Shown: positions 63,266 to 64,000 of the stretch, piece by piece
Numbering within the stretch: the first letter of the stretch is position 1
Layout of the letters: each line of letters opens with the position of its first letter
Assembly: GCA_020849895.1 (NCBI GenBank)
Contig: JADZFN010000007.1
Span: forward strand, 1-64,000
Origin: Verrucomicrobiia bacterium
GTDB lineage: Bacteria > Verrucomicrobiota > Verrucomicrobiia > JABWAM01
DNA length: 64,000 bases
Direction of reading: 5' to 3'
The notes under the pieces: model-generated
Told to the model about the DNA's origin: nothing
Database searches by the model: none
What the model saw: the letters and a program-made list of their open reading frames with translations, nothing else
Program-made: the position numbers and the translations under genes

Positions 63266-63564
63266 GCGCCCCCTCGTTGCGAACGCTTCGAGGGTGAATT
63301 TTTTGGGCTCCTCATAACTTTCAGTGGGTAGCGGGGAGGGGCTGGGCGGTGTAGGGGGCCATGGGGATGGGGAGCTTGCTGGCGACGAAAGAGAGCCTGT
63401 TGATGGGAGGGCATCCGATGCGGGAGCCGCGAGCCTTGCGTCGGACGGCGGAGAAGACGCGCGCGCGAGCTTTCCTGGAGACATATTAGCTTGACATCCC
63501 TCCCTTTCCTTCCGATCTTTTCCTCATAAGCTTTACGGGGCGGCTTTCTCCCAGGAAGATTTTT
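63266..63564. other. Gene-free stretch upstream of the secreted repeat protein
   Basis: I see no convincing gene. A short open frame (about 63369-63489, plus) has no recognisable family. A perfect -35-like TTGACA lies at 63492-63497, but no good -10 stands at the right distance. A ribosome-binding site CAGGAAG precedes the ATG at 63565. Confidence 0.45.
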
Positions 63565-64000
63565 ATGTCCACGCGCTCTCGATTTTCTCTCTCCGTCGCT
63601 CTGCTGTTCGTCGTCCTCGCCCCCTTGGCGCGTGCCGCCGACAACGAGGTCAGGACGATCACCAACGTCGTGGACAACGCCGGCACCAACTACACCTTCG
63701 GGGTCGGCTACAATAACACCCTGTTCATCACCAACGGCGCCCAGCTCACCAACGTGGCGGTGGGACTCATCGGCCCGACGTGGCCCTACGCCGGGACGAA
63801 CAACGGCCTGCTCGTGAGCGGTGCCGGCTCCATGTGGCAGAGCACGAGCTACCTCCAGATCGGCAACCAGGCCAACGACAGCTTCAACTGGATGATCATC
63901 TCCAACGGCGGGGCGGCCATTTCAAGCGGGGCCTATGCCATCGGGGGCACAGCCAGCGCCAGCAACCGGGTGGTGGTCACCGGCTCGGGATCGGTCTGGA
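63565..64000 (+). CDS. Autotransporter-like secreted repeat protein, N-terminal part
   Basis: The frame starts with MSTRSRFSLSVALLFVVLAP, a signal peptide ending LARAAD, and is open to the window edge (145 residues seen). The mature part is built of short beta repeats rich in Gly, Asn, Thr and Ser: NNGLLVSGAGSMWQSTS and SNRVVVTGSGSVW are copies of one unit, with LQIGNQANDS between. That repeat type (VTGSGSxW...LxxGNxG) is common in large autotransporter or PEP-CTERM-like surface proteins of Verrucomicrobia-related bacteria, where it forms a beta-solenoid. The anchoring C-terminus lies outside, so secretion mode is inferred. Confidence 0.7.
   Translation, partial: MSTRSRFSLSVALLFVVLAPLARAADNEVRTITNVVDNAGTNYTFGVGYNNTLFITNGAQLTNVAVGLIGPTWPYAGTNNGLLVSGAGSMWQSTSYLQIGNQANDSFNWMIISNGGAAISSGAYAIGGTASASNRVVVTGSGSVW

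Noticed and set aside
63492..63520. TTGACA at 63492 as promoter of the repeat protein
   Set aside because: The -35 is perfect but the sequence 16-18 bases later (GATCTT) is a poor -10, so it is mentioned but not called.

Overview
The window is high-GC DNA from a diderm bacterium. An outer-membrane set (bamA, ompH/skp, lpxD, lpxA) is present. So are prepilin-like proteins with the [17 protein letters not shown] signature and a C-terminal DG motif, carbohydrate genes of the GH4 and heparinase type, OPT-like transporters and an autotransporter-like repeat protein rich in TN words. This mix fits the PVC group (Verrucomicrobiota, Kiritimatiellota or Lentisphaerota). That placement is inference; the window has no rRNA gene.

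Layout. 1-2330: remnant of a prophage or integrated element around a tRNA-Ser(CGA). It holds small phage-type genes (DUF5131 tail, DUF3820, ASCH), a cytosine methyltransferase broken just after its PCQP motif, and the N-terminal part of a tyrosine integrase. 2418-16636, minus strand: a long transport cluster with a PqqD-like protein, an uncharacterised soluble protein, two MacB/LolD-type ATPases, two FtsX-type permeases (one fused to an M28 peptidase fold that has lost its zinc ligands) and two large polytopic proteins of OPT and DUF6785 type. 16826-20019: HtrA/DegQ protease, QueA and a DsrE-like protein. 20020-20946: gene-poor, with repeats and an IS3 remnant. 20947-34482: a polysaccharide-use locus with a pseudopilin, a GH43/GH130-like five-bladed propeller, two alpha/alpha-toroid lyase-like proteins, a GH4 glycosidase, an AraC regulator, a heparinase II/III-like protein and an MFS sugar transporter.

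34744-40918, minus: rplI-dnaB-bamA-ompH-lpxD, replication plus envelope assembly; lpxA diverges at 41087. 41891-45850, minus: a four-gene, translationally coupled type II/IV minor-pilin operon. 45961-49073, plus: rpmH-rnpA-yidD-yidC-jag. 49052-52181, minus: a DUF309 protein, an unusual regulator built from two RNA-polymerase alpha-CTD-like domains and a sigma region 4, and a cysteine desulfurase. 52374-56465: a 1363-residue membrane protein that looks internally duplicated. 56616-57490: rplM-rpsI. 57560-62087: argC-argJ-argB-argD, arginine synthesis through the acetyl-recycling route. 62020-63235, minus: an AbiEii-type toxin and a helix-turn-helix partner behind a palindromic promoter. From 63565 a secreted repeat protein runs off the end.

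Housekeeping promoters, where visible, are sigma70-like with a -35 close to TTGACA, and several imply very short 5' leaders. The least explained parts are the PqqD/pseudo-peptidase/FtsX/OPT cluster and the alpha-CTD/sigma-4 fusion regulator.
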